64,000 nt of DNA from Serinus canaria (Eukaryota; Chordata; Aves; Passeriformes; Fringillidae). Below, in pieces: positions 53,593-64,000 of the stretch. Position numbers and translations under genes: made by a program. The stretch is taken from positions 72,171,934 through 72,235,933 of the forward strand of contig NC_066313.1 in NCBI RefSeq assembly GCF_022539315.1, read 5' to 3'. Numbering within the stretch: position 1 is the first letter of the stretch; every line of letters begins with the position of its first letter. The notes under the pieces are model-generated. The model made no database searches. It was not told the DNA's origin and saw only the letters and a program-made list of their open reading frames with translations.

Positions 53593-56500
53593 CAGCAGTT
53601 GTAGGATAAATACTCCCACTGGCTCTGTCCAGCACTGATTATGCATTGTCTTGCTTATACAACCCTTTCTGCATACCCCTCTATCTATTTCTTCCTGCTC
53701 CCCCTCCCCCTGCTCATTGCCCACCACTTGACACAGTCCCACCAAACCCTTCCACAGTGCAGGACTCCCAGGTTTGCATCCTCATCTCTTGAAAAGTACA
53801 GTTCTTTGGTAGCCTATCAGTTAGTGTGACTGAGCTGGTTTGTTTCTGGTTCTTGTTTGCTAAGGCTAATTGGCCTGGATTTATGTCTCTCTCCGTTTTG
53901 TTTCCCTTCCTTGCCTTATCCTCCCAACTGGAAAGATATTCTCACACTCCTCATATCCTTATCAGTTATGCCACCGACACACTTTGTTCTTAACATGACT
54001 GCCCTTACTATGTGCTGTTCATGTCTTTATAGCTTCTTTGGCCAGAGGCTCTCAAAAGGAGCAGATAGTTGTTGCATGTACCCTGAAAAGAACCTCCCCC
54101 TGAGATGGAATATTTGTGTTTAAGCTATATCAAGGTGAACATCTAGATTAGAATTGTCTTACTCACTAGGAAAATGGTGTTAAATACCGTAATTAAAGCA
54201 AAATTAAGTCTTAACTAGCTGCACTATGCAGGAGATGTAGGTAGCTGCAGTGAAGACTCAATAATGAGGGTTCTTTCAGACCTTTAGTCAGGAGGAAGAT
54301 GTAATTTAATTTGACCTTAGTTTACTTAGGAGTATAAGAGGGAAACAGCTGGCTGTGTTCTTGTCCCAGGACTATTCTGACCTAGGATATGTGAATATCA
54401 AAGTATAGCTATCCAGAAAACTGTCAAGACAAGCAAGGAAGTATGTAAAAGAGTGTCTAAAGCTGTAAGAGTAAGCAGTGGTGGAAAATAAATGTAAGAG
54501 CTCATTATGACTAAAATTGCTTCTGGATCACATAGGAGTATATATTTCTCCAAGTCTTCTGTGCTGCTGGTGCTGTGCAGAGACAGAACAAGGAAAGTCT
54601 CAATCATAAGAAGTTCGAAGTGTAAGTTAATGAGAAAGAGAAGCAAAGAACAAGTAGTAAGTTTATTTCCTTGAAGTCCCACAGGTGATCAGTGGGAGAT
54701 GAAAGAACAAAGGCAGTCTTTTTCTGAATTTCGATGGAGAGTCCAATAGTTTTATTTCATTACATATAAGGTATTATTGTTATTCCATTCCACTCATGTT
54801 CTTAATGAATGATGCAATGTAATACAAGATGCAGTAGAAGTTCCTCCCAGTCATTTTGAGTCATTTACTTCTTTTGAAATTTTGTTGCATACTTATCAAA
54901 AAGCAGTGTATTAGTAGTAGCATAGTTTGGTGTTTTGCATGCCTTTGTGGTAGGATTTTTCCTAATCTTTCCTGTCATAGCTTGGATTATATCTGTCATG
55001 CTTCATGTAGATCAGCAAAGACATTCCTGTAATATTGTAGAATCCCTAAGCATTTCTTTGCACCTTTTGAACTGCATTGGGCTGGTTTTTTTAGTTCTTT
55101 TGTTCCTCAGATTTTCTATTGAGCATGGCATTCCTTGAATAAGCAAAGATTTTTGTCTAATACCCAGGGGTAGTAGTGAAATCCACGTCATTGTGGTTAA
55201 CCGTGAGAATTTCCGCTAACGATTTGTGACTATGTCTTTTAGGAAAAAGTCTTACTTTGAAAATGTTGAGAATAGTAACTTGTAAAGAGTTAGCTTATTA
55301 TCAAGTTTTTACATCCTAATGCAGCAGTGTTTCACTGCAGGGGAATCTGTATGGGTGTCCAGTCCTGTCACTTGCAAGACAACAGATGTTTACCTTCTGA
55401 AACAGCAAAGCTGTAGAAATTCAGAATATTTATGATTAATACAAAACTCTACATAAAACATTCTTAAATGGGGTATAAATAGCTAGATTGAGAGGTAACT
55501 GACTGATTTGGACTGGTGTAGGCTGTTTGCATTTGACAAGAGAAGTGTACTGTGACCATGAAAGAAGTTGGCTGTTAGCGCTTTCAGAGAGTTAGGAACT
55601 TTAAAGTTTATAAAACTTTACAGAGTTTTCTTTATAGTAATAAGAAGGAGGACTGGAATCATTGGTGACATTTTGGATGTTTGGGTGACAAAATATCCCT
55701 CTTTTGCTGTTAACTTGTCATCAGCCATTTATCAGTCATAGTTTTGGTTTATTGTGTGATGTCCAGAGACCTGTGCTGTGTCATGGGCCAATCTGTAGTG
55801 GCTGCAGCTACATGCATGTGTGAGTTCCGTGAACTCAGATGTGGTGCTTGGTCCCATCAGTCTGGCACAGGCACAGCCGGCAGTATGGGCAAACCCTCTA
55901 CCATAACATGTCTGGAAAGAGCATTACCTTGGGGTTAGAGGAGTAAATCAGCCTGAGTCAAACTTTGAGTGATTCAGACCATTAGAAACACTTTATTTTG
56001 AGAGGGTTTTATTTGATCTGCTTATCCAGAAAGAGTGATGCTTCATGAAGGAAAAGTGTAAGAGTATGGCTTATGTTCTTTACATATGTAATAATAATGT
56101 AAGATTTCTACCTACCTATCTCACCTCTTGTTTGCATTCTTAATTATGTCTTTGGTTGCATACACCCACAGAAAATCTCTCAACCCTTATGCTATTATTG
56201 TCTGTGTCTGTTTTACCTGGTTTGTATAATCTTTACACCTGTTTGAACCCTGTCTAGTCGCCATCCCTAATGCATCCTTTCAGTGTCAGTCCTATATTGC
56301 TGCCCCACAGCTGCATTGTACTGGTTTATAGCTCCTTGGACAGTAGCCTCTTTGTTGGTTAGAGATGTTACTTTGGTGTTCTTTTTCTCATGTAGGACAT
56401 TATGTTGTACCTTACCATTAAAATTATCTCATGGCTTTGAAAAAACATTTAAACAAATCATGTGAAATAAAAGATAAATTTGATATCAGAAATGGTAATC

Positions 56501-58794
56501 AAAAAGATGTCCCTAATGCTTGCACTATAAAAGATAAAATACAGCTTTGAAACCCTAGCAAGAGGACACAGGTTACAGGGAGCCTTCACATCTTTTCATG
56601 CCTTAGCAAGGACACTGCAGCTCCGGGGCGTTACTGACTGTGGGGCTAGTCTGTCCTGGTAGAACAGATTTAGCATGGTAATTCTGCACACCAGATATAT
56701 ACCGTGAATAAAGGTATATATTTACGTAGTTCTCACGTCTTACAGGTTAAATTCCTTGCAGAAACAAAGTATATTAACATTCCAGAGTCTGTGTAAAAAT
56801 TATGCTCAACATGTGAAATAAGATTATTAAATACAGACAGAACTAATTTTGAAAAGAACAAAGGGTCAGGTAATTCACATCTATATACTAGAACACCAAA
56901 GAAGTGTATAGATAATTCTTGTATGAATCATACAGCATCAAACCTCTCAGCTGGTTTAAAATAATATTTTGTTGTAATGATAAATAAAATAAAATTAGAT
57001 TTAAGCATATTCGCTAAGTGCAGAAAAAAAAAAAATCCCAGATCAGTCAACCAGATTTTATTAGACAATATTTTCTTCCTTTTAAAGATTATTGCTGCAT
57101 TGGCATAGCCGGTCAGTCTCAGTGGAAAGTATCCCTACTTACCTTAAAGCACAAACTAGAGTTAGCACTGATTCCAGCAGTCATCTAAATTTTTTTACAT
57201 GATACATAAGCTCTATGAACAAAAACAATACTTGCCTGTCTCTTTTCATTATTAATTTTATAGCTGTAACTTTAGATGGATGAAAATACTGCTTTTTTTT
57301 TTTCCACTTATGAAAAAAAACCTGTGTCTCATAGCACACTTGTGGATACTGTGGAATCATTGAGACTTTGTAATGAAATTATCTGGTTCTGACATATTAG
57401 TGTGGATTTAGAATAGATGTTACTTGGCTTTTTTGTTAAGTGTGACTCCTTAGAAGAGGTTAACTATGAAATGCTGCATTCTCTGAAGTCGACTTTCTAG
57501 TCTAAGTTTAAGGCCAAGTTTTCATGCCCCACCAGCGTCATTCTGTAAGTTTTTAAATCAGTTGGGCTTTATCTATCAATTAGAAGGTGAGAAATACAAT
57601 TTATTGTATTTCTATAGTTATGCTATGATAGTCATGTTCATAAGGAAAGAGAATTGGTATTTCTGCTGGGATTGTGTTTTGGTAGAGCTGTTATTTCTGA
57701 AGCTGAAGGGGAAACATGTGTATGCCTTTTTCTGCACATGAAATCTCTTGTTAATTTTTTTGCCATTCTGTTCAAGGTGTGCATGACAATATACAAATTT
57801 TTTTTGCGTAAGGTGTGTGCAATTATCAGGGCCAAGTGAGAGCCAGTTTCTCCTTACTGTCCTTCTAGTTCAGTGCTGCAGGTTTTTTCCAAAGAGAAAA
57901 TTATTTTATTGGCTTGCAAGCTGCTGCAAGTATCTCTAAAAAATGGAAGAAAAAAGTTATTGTATCTCATGGGAAGAGGTGTTTGCAGTGCCCAGAGTTT
58001 TTCATATTAAAGAAAATACTTCCAAGAAGAACTGTTGTATAAACTACATCTTAATTCCTGTAATCAGCATACATTTAAACCTGCAGAGTTGAAATCTGCA
58101 TTGATTTCATGTTGCTTTTCATCACTTACATATGTTATTGTAGCGGTAAGTTTTTAAAAATCATTGTTATTCTGTGATTTTTTTGTTAGAAGATTCTGCT
58201 CATTTATTTATAGCTTGCTTGAAGAATGGATCCATAATTGGATCAAAAAAGAAACTGCATTAACTGAAAGTTGGTCAAAAGTGAACAGAACTCTGTTTCA
58301 GTGTCACATTTCAGCCTGTCTTACTGTTTTTATAGTTCCAGTCTCTTCTCACAGGCCTTTTCAACCATCTGTACTTGCTGCAGGCTGCAGCTATTTCTGC
58401 AAGTACCTTTCTGAGTGACCATCAAGTAGAAAACCAGCAGTGAAGCAATTACTGCATATGCAGTCTTTCACCCTTTTATTTAATATGTAAACAAGAGACT
58501 GTTCAAGAAAGAAGCCAAGTGGTGTTTACTTACTTACAAGTCATTTCTTGAGGTACATTTGAATGGACTTAAGGTCGTTTATTATTCAGGGAAAAGGTAA
58601 GGATAGCAAAACATAAGAACAGATTAGTGGCACCTGTAGCAGTTACAGTCAATGCCAATTTCAAGAATATCAAGGGAAAGTGGAGGGCTAGAAAGAAAGT
58701 AAGCTTATTAATAAATAAGCTAGATGAAATTAATGATTAATGACTCTTGAGTAGCCAAGTGCTTAAGTGATTTGAAAAAACAAAATCAATCTCG

Positions 58795-58822
58795 GGGGGA
58801 AAAAAAAGAAAAAGGAAGGGAA
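58795..58822. repeat. Purine tract (G then A-rich)
   Basis: An uninterrupted G/A run (GGGGGGA, then A-rich, then GGAAGGG) forms a low-complexity homopurine stretch. Confidence 0.8.
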
Positions 58823-61059
58823 TGAGCAAGCATGATCAGGTTGGCACATCAGGATCTGTTCCAAGTCTCAGGAGAGACACAGCTATGCAGTCTGGGTGAA
58901 AAACAGGTATTGAATCGGGAGGCTGACATCCATGCCTGACTGTGACTTGCTTTTTCTGCTCAAATCATGCTCGTGTTTAAGTTTATCTGCCAGTGCATCC
59001 TATTTCATCTGTGCAGTGAGGAATGGCAGCTGATGAGGTGCTGCTGCCTCTGCAGGGCTGGCTGCTCCATGCCTGGCTTTGGTTGGTCAGGCAAACTCCT
59101 CACTCTGCTTTTCTCCCTTACAGCCTGGGCCTTAGTCAATAGCAGCTGGACATAAACCAAGTTAGAAATTTGCAAACTGCAAAAACATGCATAGATCCAG
59201 TGGATTTCAACACGGTTTATTAAAACTGTAATTTATTCTAAAAAAGAAGAGAAATTAAGAAAAATGTGTAGGCACTGGAGGATTAAGAGAGAAAGTTAAG
59301 GTGGAGCTGATCTTCAAAAACTGAAAGGGACAGGAGGGAAATAATCATTATGAATTCTGTCAGTCTAAATTAAATCTTTAAAGATGAGAAGAATACCGTT
59401 TGAAACAAATAGTAAACTAAAGGAGCTCTTAGTTTAGCAAAAAAATCCCGACCCTGTGCACTAAGTAAAATGATATTTTAATTATTAAATCAGATTACCA
59501 GAATGCTATTAGTGTCAGTGATTAAAAAAGAAAGAATAGGGGAATAGATCTGATACATGTAGATGTCCTTATCCCTTTTGGATGCAATTCCAGCTACTGG
59601 TAATTGTCTGCTGAGCCCTAACAGTCTACAATGTAAAAAGTAGCCAGAAGGCATCATTCACCCTGTATCCACTCAAAGGAATTCTTTCTTGATACAACCT
59701 AGGTTTGCATCCATGTATGTATATAAACTTATATGTGCATATAGATTAGCACTGTATATTTGCTGTGTTTGTCTTTTTCTGCATGTGTAAGTACAGTACA
59801 TGTCTTGGTGGGGTTTTTTTCCCTATTCAATTATTTCTCAGTCTGCACCGTTGGAATGGGACAGAATTATAATAAGTAATAAATAACCCATTCATCTACT
59901 AGGAAGAGCGCAGGGTAAGACAAAGGGGTTTATTTTAAACAACTTTTATTTTACATATGTAATAATATTGTTAGAGTTATAGGTTATAAACAATTCAATG
60001 GATGTGAGAGAGGTCAGTTTGGAAAGAAAAGGAAAATAAAACTGTAAAAAAACTTTGCAATAAAATCTCAAACACAGCCAAGAGTGAGAACAGTTTTATT
60101 GGAATTGTGCCTCTTTTTCAACATTAGCATCTGTACAGTTATGTCACATGGTTTGGTCCTTTAAAAAGTTTGAATCTACATTTATTTCTAAATTATTTTC
60201 ATTAATATTGAAAAATATTTATTGAAATGAACACCAGTTTTCTAGCAAGTAATGCTGAAGGACATATCTTACAGATTTCACAAACATTGAGGAGTATTTC
60301 TAGGAATGATAAGTATCCAGGAAATTCATGTATATGTCTGAATTTACCAGAAATGCTTACAGTGCCAAGTTTTACAAGAATACCCTGCTAGTTTTCTCTG
60401 TAAGGCAGCCAAGTGTATGACACAGTGGGGAAATCACTAGGTACAGTCACTAACCAGTCACTTATGGGTCAGTCCTACAGCATGACTTATAGGGATTTTC
60501 TTTCTGTTTCATCTTTGAATTGCAAAGGCAAAAATATAAGTCATACCTATTGCCAGTCTGCAGCTGTTTAATCTTTAACATATTCCAGGTATTCTCTTCT
60601 TTCCATTCTTTGAGGAGTGCTCCTGAAAAATGACAGCAGTGCACTTGTTGATAAAGCCGTCAATATTACCAGCTTAACCTCACTTCAAAGTACAACATGA
60701 TATATTTGTAGGTATATTTATACATATGTATCAAATGGCTGAAAACCCTTCTGGCACTTGGGTCTTATTACCTTTTTTGATTACTATCAGTTTGCTGCAT
60801 GTATAGTTCTTCTGAATTTTATTAATGGGCTTAGGGTCATTACCTTGAGCAATGTATATTCAGGGTAATTTAAAAATCAAAAGAGACATAAGGCATAGGA
60901 AATTAAAATAAATAAAAATTGTGTTTAATGTATTTAAAATATTTTTTCACTTCTGCAATGAGATAATTACTTATTAAAAATGCACAGAAAAATAACATGA
61001 GAAGGAATATATTAACTGAAGTCGATACTGCTTTTAAACATGGTTGCTCTTGTCTTGGC

Positions 61060-61678
61060 TGGGTGCAGTTTTCACTGAATGAAAATCTTTGAGGGCAGTT
61101 GGTCCTAGAGGGTGTTGGTGAGTGGAGTTAGACCCAGCTGATGGACGTTCATCAGTGGGATTCCCCACAGCTCAGTATCGGGGCCAGCCCTGTTTCATAG
61201 CTTTAGAAGTGATATGGATGGGGGATCAAGTGCAGTTTGCAGATGTTTGAGGGGCTCCTCAGTCAGTTTGTCAGTAGATGACACCAGGTTTGACAGGAGT
61301 GTTGATCTGCTGGGGCTAGGAGGGCTCTGCAGGGGGATGGGGATGGATGGATCAGTGGGCTGCGGCCAATGGCTGGAGGTGCAGCGATGTGGAGTGTTGG
61401 ATCCTGCACATTGGACACAACCACAGGCAGCACCACAGGCTGGGGGCTGAAGAGCTGTCCAGCAGAAAAGGACCTGTGGGTGCTCTTTGACGGTGGCTGA
61501 ACTTGAGCCAGTGAGTGCCCAGGTGGCCAAGAGGGCCAATGGCATCCTGGCCTGTTCAGCAATAGTGTGGCCAGCAGGACCAGGGCACGGATTGTCCCCT
61601 TGTAGGCAGCACTGGTGAGGCCACACCTCCAATCCTGTTCTGGGCCCTCATTGTAGGAAAGACATTGAGGTGCTGGAG
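61060..61678 (+). mobile_element. CR1 LINE, 5' part of a copy split by an LTR
   Basis: The sequence matches the end of the CR1 reverse transcriptase region and the start of the 3' end: CACAGCTCAGTATCGGGGCC, AGTGTTGATCTGCTGGGGCT, AGCAGAAAAGGACCTGTGGG, GGCCAATGGCATCCTGGCCT and AGACATTGAGGTGCTGGAG. The frame that should encode the reverse transcriptase end is broken. The copy continues after the inserted LTR at 62312. The open frames on both strands here (61195-61632, 61214-61450, 61263-61733) are shadows in decayed CR1. Confidence 0.95.
61674..61678. repeat. Left target-site duplication of the LTR (TGGAG)
   Basis: TGGAG at 61674-61678 directly precedes the LTR start and is repeated at 62307-62311 after the LTR end. 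Removing the LTR and one copy restores uninterrupted CR1 sequence. Confidence 0.85.
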
Positions 61679-62306
61679 TGTCCTGGTTTAGTGAGGAAAC
61701 TTCCAAAGGGGTCCCTCTAGAAAGCAGATTCAAGCAGCCCCTCCCCCTACTGGTTCAGGAAAAGATTTCCTTGGAGAAAAGTGGGAAAAACCTGTTTCTT
61801 TAACAAGCACAGTAGTCACAAGCTTAAAAAGTAAATAATATTAAACAATAAAACCTTTAGTTGTTCTGAAGAGATGGCAGATTCAGAAAGTCTTTTTTGT
61901 GGTTTGTAGCTCGGCTCTCTCAGTCTCATATCAGTCCCTCCAGCACTGGAAAATGCCACATCCCAGGCCCCAGTGGGCCACAGGTGTGATCTCCCAGTGT
62001 TTTTCTGGATTTTCAGTCCAGAGCTGGGCTGATCAGTTTCAAGCAAAGCCACAGTCCAGAGATCTTCTCTGCCTCAGCTAGCTAAAAAAAGCTAAAAGCA
62101 ATAGAGAGCTCTCTCCCACTGTCCATGCTGCAGTGAGAAGGAAAGATGAAGCTTTTATCTTTATGTTTTTGAATACAGCCACCTCAAACATTCCACCACT
62201 TCTCCTTGTCCTCCCCTTCACTCTCAGATCTAGTTTTAAAGGTGCAAAACTTATTTCTGGGCTAAACAGATGAATACAATTCAGCATCATAAAGTCACAC
62301 CAGACA
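61679..62306. mobile_element. Solo LTR of an endogenous retrovirus, nested in CR1
   Basis: This 628-bp segment interrupts a CR1 copy. It starts TGTCCTGGTTTAG and ends CACCAGACA, so it has TG...CA ends with imperfect inverted termini (TGTCCTGG against CCAGACA). A 5-bp target duplication (TGGAG) flanks it. There is no internal viral sequence, which fits a solo LTR left by recombination between two LTRs. An AATAAA lies at 61847-61852, early for a plus-oriented LTR, so orientation is open; the TGTC-TGGTTT start recalls avian ERV LTRs written in this direction. Open frames inside (61816-62052, 61899-62081, 62078-62356) show no viral protein. Confidence 0.88.
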
Positions 62307-62311
62307 TGGAG
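62307..62311. repeat. Right target-site duplication of the LTR (TGGAG)
   Basis: This is the second copy of TGGAG, directly after the LTR end. The CR1 then resumes with CAAGTCCAGAGAAAGGCAA, as the CR1 family sequence predicts. Confidence 0.85.
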
Positions 62312-62755
62312 CAAGTCCAGAGAAAGGCAATGGAAGTGGTGAAGGGTCTGGAGCACAAGTCCTGTGAGGAACAGCTGAAAGAGGTTGAGCTACTCAGGCT
62401 GAAAAAAAGGAGACAGCTGGAAGACTTTATTACTTTCTACAACAATCTGAAAGGAGGCTGTAGCCAGGTTGATGTTGGCCTCTTCTTCCAAGTAAGAAAT
62501 GATAGAAGGAGAAAAAAGGGCTTCCAATTGCATGAGAGGAGGTTTAAATTGGATATCAGGAAAAAAATTCTGCATGGAAAGGGTTGTTAAACAGTGGAAG
62601 AGACTGCCCCAGGAAGAGGAAAAATCACCATCCCTGTAGGTGTTTAGAAGACTTGTAGATGTGGTACTCTGGGGCATGACAGTGCTAGGAGAATGGTTGG
62701 ACTCAAAGATCCTAAGGCCCTTTCCAACTGAAATTTTAATTCTATGATTTTTTTT
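62312..62755 (+). mobile_element. CR1 LINE, 3' part of the split copy
   Basis: The CR1 resumes after the LTR with AAGGGTCTGGAGCACAAGTC, TGTGAGGAACAGCTGAAAGA, GGAGGCTGTAGCCAGGTTGA, GGAGGTTTAAATTGGATATC and AAAGGGTTGTTAAACAGTGG. It ends in CCTTTCCAACTGAAATTTTA and ATTCTATGATT, the CR1 3' tail. Together the two halves make about 1.06 kb of one 5'-truncated element. The plus-strand frame at 62270-62590 crosses the LTR-CR1 boundary and is not a gene. Confidence 0.95.
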
Positions 62756-64000
62756 TTTCCCAGAGGTCCCTGAAAACAAACATTTTTTGATGAACTTAAT
62801 CATATTCCTGGTAACAAAATAAAAAATGTCATTTATGTCAAATAGATTTCCATTTTTTTATGTAGTAAGTAAGCTGATTGTTTCAGAGCTACATAAGTGA
62901 TTTTTTTTTCCTAAAATAACCCAGAGAAATTAATAAAAGTTTCGGAATAGTGTCTACCTCAAACCAAAAAGTTCATTTATAATAATGTTACTGAGTTTAT
63001 TAAAAAACTGTTAAGCTTCATTAACTTATTACAGCTTACTTACTACGTATTACTCACAGCTGCTGTGTACAAAAACCATCATTAAGCCAGCAGACTTGTT
63101 TTATTTGTTGCTTGTTGTTGTAATTTAAAATGAAAAACTGAAGAATCTATTCTGTATCATTTCAATTTCTGCTTATACACAGTTCACTAAAATCTGTTCT
63201 CTACCAGATTTTTTTGATGATTCATATGTGGGGCCAGAGGACACTATAATTTTACAATCAATGTCAGAAGGCAAATCTTTAGAAATTAAGTTGTTAAAAT
63301 TGACATTACGAATTACAGTACTCACTGAAAGGCAATGTATTTTCAATATGTAATTTTATAACTGAATCTTACCTGTAGAGATTGCTCTGCAGGGAAAAAA
63401 AAAATTATTTGCCTTGCTAATTAAAGAAATTGACAATTCTAAGTTTATGCATGATACATGTGCTGTATAAATTTCCTGTGATCCCAGTTTTAGATAGATT
63501 GTTCATAAAACACAGAAATTCAAGGAACCCATTTTTGCACTGAAAGATAAACTAGTCTTCCTTTTACTTTCTTTAACATCTCAGTCTTTCTAGATCTAAT
63601 ACTGACTTAATTTTTTCATGAGAAAATCAGTGTTGGCCAAAGTAGCTAGAAGATGTAAAAACCCCTGAAAGCTAAAGCTGAATTTAAATAATTTCATTTT
63701 CTTAAGCAAAATCCTTTGTTTAACTTTCAGCTTTTCAGCACCAAATTTAGATTCTATTTTTGGTAGCAGCTTGAAAGAGTGAGATATAGGTGAAAATAGG
63801 AGACCACTTGTGTATGTGTATTTGAATTTTGTCAATACCAGAATTCAGATTCTAAATCTGAAGCAATAGCTAAATAATATGTAGCAGATGTAAGAGACAA
63901 ATACATATTGAATACATGTTGGAAAAAAAGGGCTGGAACAGTAGGAAAGACAACCAGCTAATGATGACACAACCTAAACAATGGAGGTGCTTACATTTTT

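Larger units (their letters stand above)
9042..64000 (+). other. GPC5: GPC5 intron 2, partial (at least 54,959 bp)
   Basis: The intron starts at GTAAAG (9042) and has no end in the window. Exon 3 of glypicans is long and would show as an open frame of about 230 codons; none of the plus-strand open frames resembles it. A very long intron 2 agrees with the large size of vertebrate GPC5 (over 1 Mb in human). Apart from the CR1, LTR, hairpin and simple-repeat entries listed separately, I see nothing recognisable in 10770-14310, 15030-16990, 17060-22900, 25290-29750, 29810-40770, 41520-45120, 45400-49200, 50320-51600, 51905-53040, 54130-61050 and 62760-64000. The many short open frames on both strands there have no domains, no paired splice sites and no codon signal visible to me. 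Confidence 0.9.

Noticed and set aside
61195..61733. Two long minus-strand open frames (145 and 156 codons)
   Set aside because: They are antisense to a clearly recognised CR1 copy.
62270..62590. 106-codon plus-strand frame
   Set aside because: It begins inside the LTR and runs into CR1 non-coding 3' sequence; a chance frame across an insertion boundary.
1..64000. CRISPR arrays, phage, operons, tRNA or rRNA genes, miR-17-92 hairpins
   Set aside because: Looked for and not seen; the sequence is vertebrate intron with CR1 and LTR repeats.

Overview
The window is vertebrate nuclear DNA, almost certainly from a bird. It is AT-rich and intronic, and it carries many 5'-truncated CR1 LINE copies whose 3' ends match the avian CR1 tail (for example 'TTCCAACCCAGACCATTCTA' near 4630). 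It also has LTR fragments of avian endogenous-retrovirus type. No bacterial operons, CRISPR arrays, tRNA or rRNA genes are visible.

The only protein-coding gene I can support is the 5' end of glypican-5 (GPC5), on the + strand. A CpG island promoter (about 560-1120) surrounds exon 1, whose coding part is 810-975: a signal peptide plus the first glypican residues. Intron 1 is 7,904 bp (976-8879). Exon 2 (8880-9041) encodes 54 residues of the N-terminal glypican domain, including the C-x6-CC cysteine signature. Both junctions are phase 1 and have good splice sites. Intron 2 starts at 9042 and runs past the end of the window, so it is at least 54,959 bp long. The large exon 3, expected from the family, is not present. 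About 109 residues, roughly a fifth of the protein, are encoded here.

The rest is intron with repeats. CR1 fragments lie at about 4491-4654, 8438-8590 (minus strand), 10692-10766, 24879-25286, 45121-45398, 49225-50315 (internally deleted), 51611-51903 and 61060-62755. The last is split by a 628-bp solo LTR (61679-62306) with TG...CA ends and a 5-bp target duplication. A second LTR-like segment is at about 40775-41512, and an unexplained GC-rich block is at about 53045-53530. Two clean hairpins stand out: a perfect 30-bp inverted repeat with a 6-nt loop (9543-9608) and a 17-bp one (29758-29807). There are also microsatellites, homopolymers and short tandem duplications.

I looked for a novel system and did not find one. 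The best leads are the 30-bp hairpin close to exon 2, the nested LTR-in-CR1 event and the GC-rich block. All family assignments rest on recognition by eye, without database search.
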